A stretch of 64,000 bases of DNA from Gloeobacter kilaueensis JS1. GTDB lineage: Bacteria > Cyanobacteriota > Cyanobacteriia > Gloeobacterales > Gloeobacteraceae. Positions within the stretch are counted from its first letter, which is position 1; each line of letters opens with the position of its first letter. The stretch is taken from contig NC_022600.1 in NCBI RefSeq assembly GCF_000484535.1, positions 3,534,001 through 3,598,000 of the forward strand, read 5' to 3'. The notes beneath the pieces are model-generated. The model searched no databases. It was not told the origin of the DNA and worked only from the letters and a program-made list of their open reading frames with translations. Shown piece by piece: positions 62,772-64,000 of the stretch. Position numbers and translations under genes: made by a program.

Positions 62772-64000
62772 ATGGAACAACTGCAGCAAGAGTTAGAACG
62801 GCTACGCCAGGAAAACAAGGAGCTGCAGCGCTATCGGGCGCTTTTTGAGCAGTCGCCCCTCAGTATGCAGCTTCACGCGCCGGATGGCCGATTTGTGGTG
62901 GCCAATGCGGCCCACTTCCACCAGTGGAACATCACGGCGGAGCAGATGCAGCACTTCGATCCGCTGAGCGATCCGGAGCTGGAGCGACTGGGTATTCTGG
63001 GAGCGGTTCAGCGTGCCTTCGCCGGTGAGACGGTGCTCATTCCCGGTAACTGGTACGATTCGAGCCACATTACCCCCAACGGAACGCGGCGCTACGTAGA
63101 TGCGGTCTGCTTTCCATTGCGCGACGGTGCGGGCCAGATTAGCGAGGTCGTCATTATTCACCAGGACATGACCTTTTTGGAGCGCGCCGAGTTGCAACTG
63201 TTGCAGGAGCGCGAAAAGGCAGCCCAGGAGCGGGCAGCACAGCTGGCGCGGGCCAACGGCGCGCTGCGCGAATCGCTGGCCCTCCTCAGCCACCAGGCGA
63301 ATCTGGACCGGTTTTTGGGCTACGTGCTGGGGGCGGTCGCCGAGCAGGCAGGAGCCTGTGCAGTCCACCTCTACGTCTTCGACCCACTCGCCAACACCCT
63401 CAGCCAGCGACTGTGCGTGCGCAACGGCGAGGTGTTCCAGCCCAACCATCCCGACGACCCGGCCCTGTTTCGGCGGCCCTTTGCAGCGGATATCACCCCC
63501 GCCTGGGAGCAAATGGTGCGCGCCAAAAATTCGATCATCCACCACACGATCGACCAGCCGCACCCGATGACCTGGCCCCAGACCCTCGAATGGCACAAAA
63601 AGATGGGCCACCGCGCCCGGATCGCCGTGCCGCTTTTTGCCGGGGAGCAGGCAGTCGGCCTTCTGGGGATCGCGATGGAGCACGAGGAGCTGTTTGCCCC
63701 CGAGCAGACCGAATTTATCGCGGCCCTGGCCAACCAGGCGGCGCTGGCGGTGCAACTCGACCGGCTCGCCACCGAAGCGCGCCAGAGCGCTGTGCTCGAA
63801 GAGCGCAACCGGCTGGCCCGCGAAATCCACGACACCCTCGCCCAATCGCTCACCGGCATCGTGCTGCACCTGGAGACGGCTGCTGAACTCCTGAGCGAGC
63901 ATCCGAAGGCGGTCGCCCACATTCTCCAGGCGCGGGAGCTGGCCCGCAGCGGTCTGGCAGAAGCGCGCTGCTCGCTCTGGGCGTTGCGGCCACGGGCCTT
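62772..64000 (+). CDS. NarL-type sensor histidine kinase with PAS and GAF domains (3' end outside window)
   Basis: The ATG at 62772 opens a frame that runs to the window end without a stop (over 400 residues). A coiled coil (EQLQQELERLRQENKELQRY) leads into a PAS domain (about 20-130; LFEQSPLSMQLHAPDGRFVV), a second coiled coil, and a GAF domain (about 175-335; FLGYVLGAVAEQAGACAVHL, ARIAVPLFAGEQAVGLLGIA). The HisKA_3 phosphoacceptor is EERNRLAREIHDTLAQSLTG. The ATPase domain would follow outside the window. There is no transmembrane helix, so it is a cytoplasmic sensor, usually paired with a LuxR-type response regulator. Confidence 0.92.
   Translation, partial: MEQLQQELERLRQENKELQRYRALFEQSPLSMQLHAPDGRFVVANAAHFHQWNITAEQMQHFDPLSDPELERLGILGAVQRAFAGETVLIPGNWYDSSHITPNGTRRYVDAVCFPLRDGAGQISEVVIIHQDMTFLERAELQLLQEREKAAQERAAQLARANGALRESLALLSHQANLDRFLGYVLGAVAEQAGACAVHLYVFDPLANTLSQRLCVRNGEVFQPNHPDDPALFRRPFAADITPAWEQMVRAKNSIIHHTIDQPHPMTWPQTLEWHKKMGHRARIAVPLFAGEQAVGLLGIAMEHEELFAPEQTEFIAALANQAALAVQLDRLATEARQSAVLEERNRLAREIHDTLAQSLTGIVLHLETAAELLSEHPKAVAHILQARELARSGLAEARCSLWALRPRA

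Noticed and set aside
62802-63920. Minus-strand frame of 372 codons opposite the histidine kinase
   Set aside because: The plus-strand frame encodes clear PAS, GAF and HisKA_3 motifs; the reverse frame has none.

Overview
The window looks like a GC-rich cyanobacterial chromosome, most plausibly a Gloeobacter-type organism. This is inferred from the cyanobacterial families present: a DUF2808 secreted protein, two Uma2 (DUF820) genes plus a remnant, a small Psb35-like membrane protein, CtpA-type and KirBac proteins, an HTH/NB-ARC protein and several cyanobacteria-type conserved hypotheticals. No tRNA, rRNA or CRISPR array was seen.

Layout. 1-2 kb: the 3' end of an M14 carboxypeptidase gene, convergent with an MFS exporter. 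2-13.5 kb: an island built around a secreted RHS/YD-repeat polymorphic toxin locus on the minus strand, broken by three different insertion sequences. The IS630-type element (TA duplication), the IS701-type element (CTAT duplication) and the IS4-type element (9-bp duplication GGACAAGGG) can each be removed on paper with restoration of reading frame. The result is (i) a full RHS protein of 1512 residues with signal peptide, YD repeats, two IPT/TIG domains, RHS core, a Gly/Pro linker ending in PLLLAQ and a C-terminal toxin; (ii) a 254-residue protein at the immunity position; (iii) an orphan copy of the RHS core end plus linker fused to a different toxin tail; and (iv) a Clp-N-domain protein at the second immunity position. 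This is the classic main-toxin plus displaced orphan-toxin arrangement.

13.8-25.6 kb: housekeeping and envelope genes: molbindin, O-methyltransferase, RecQ-type helicase, a tandem pair of succinylglutamate desuccinylase/aspartoacylase-like genes (the second has lost its metal ligands), a KirBac potassium channel, an alpha/beta hydrolase, a CtpA-type protease, a serine hydrolase, and a copper-linked group (multicopper oxidase, Cu/Zn SOD-like protein and a secreted protein with an N-terminal His).

25.6-28.6 kb: a 21-bp tandem array directly 3' of a Uma2 gene, a trypco2-like fragment, an FG-GAP protein and a Uma2 remnant. 28.8-41.7 kb: DUF2808 protein, leuA, an IS110 transposase gene, an S9 peptidase whose 3' end carries a REP-like hairpin, TerC, YjbQ, RecD2, a large secreted subtilase/sedolisin-like protein and a Psb35-like protein. 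41.8-46.6 kb: a sigma factor, Ser/Thr kinase-TPR and PP2C cluster. 46.9-57.8 kb: MFS transporter, diguanylate cyclase, L,D-transpeptidase, a sigma/anti-sigma-like pair, a split Ada system (AdaA-like plus Ogt), a secreted metallopeptidase and an NB-ARC ATPase.

58.1-59.2 kb: a second Uma2 gene followed, in the same relative orientation, by a second 21-bp array of the same family. 59.4-64 kb: a FAD-linked oxidase, a methyltransferase pseudogene, an AraC regulator and a NarL-type histidine kinase cut by the window end.

The two most notable systems are the IS-riddled RHS toxin/immunity island and the repeated pairing of Uma2 genes with palindromic 21-bp arrays. All domain assignments come from reading the sequence by eye; no database search was run.
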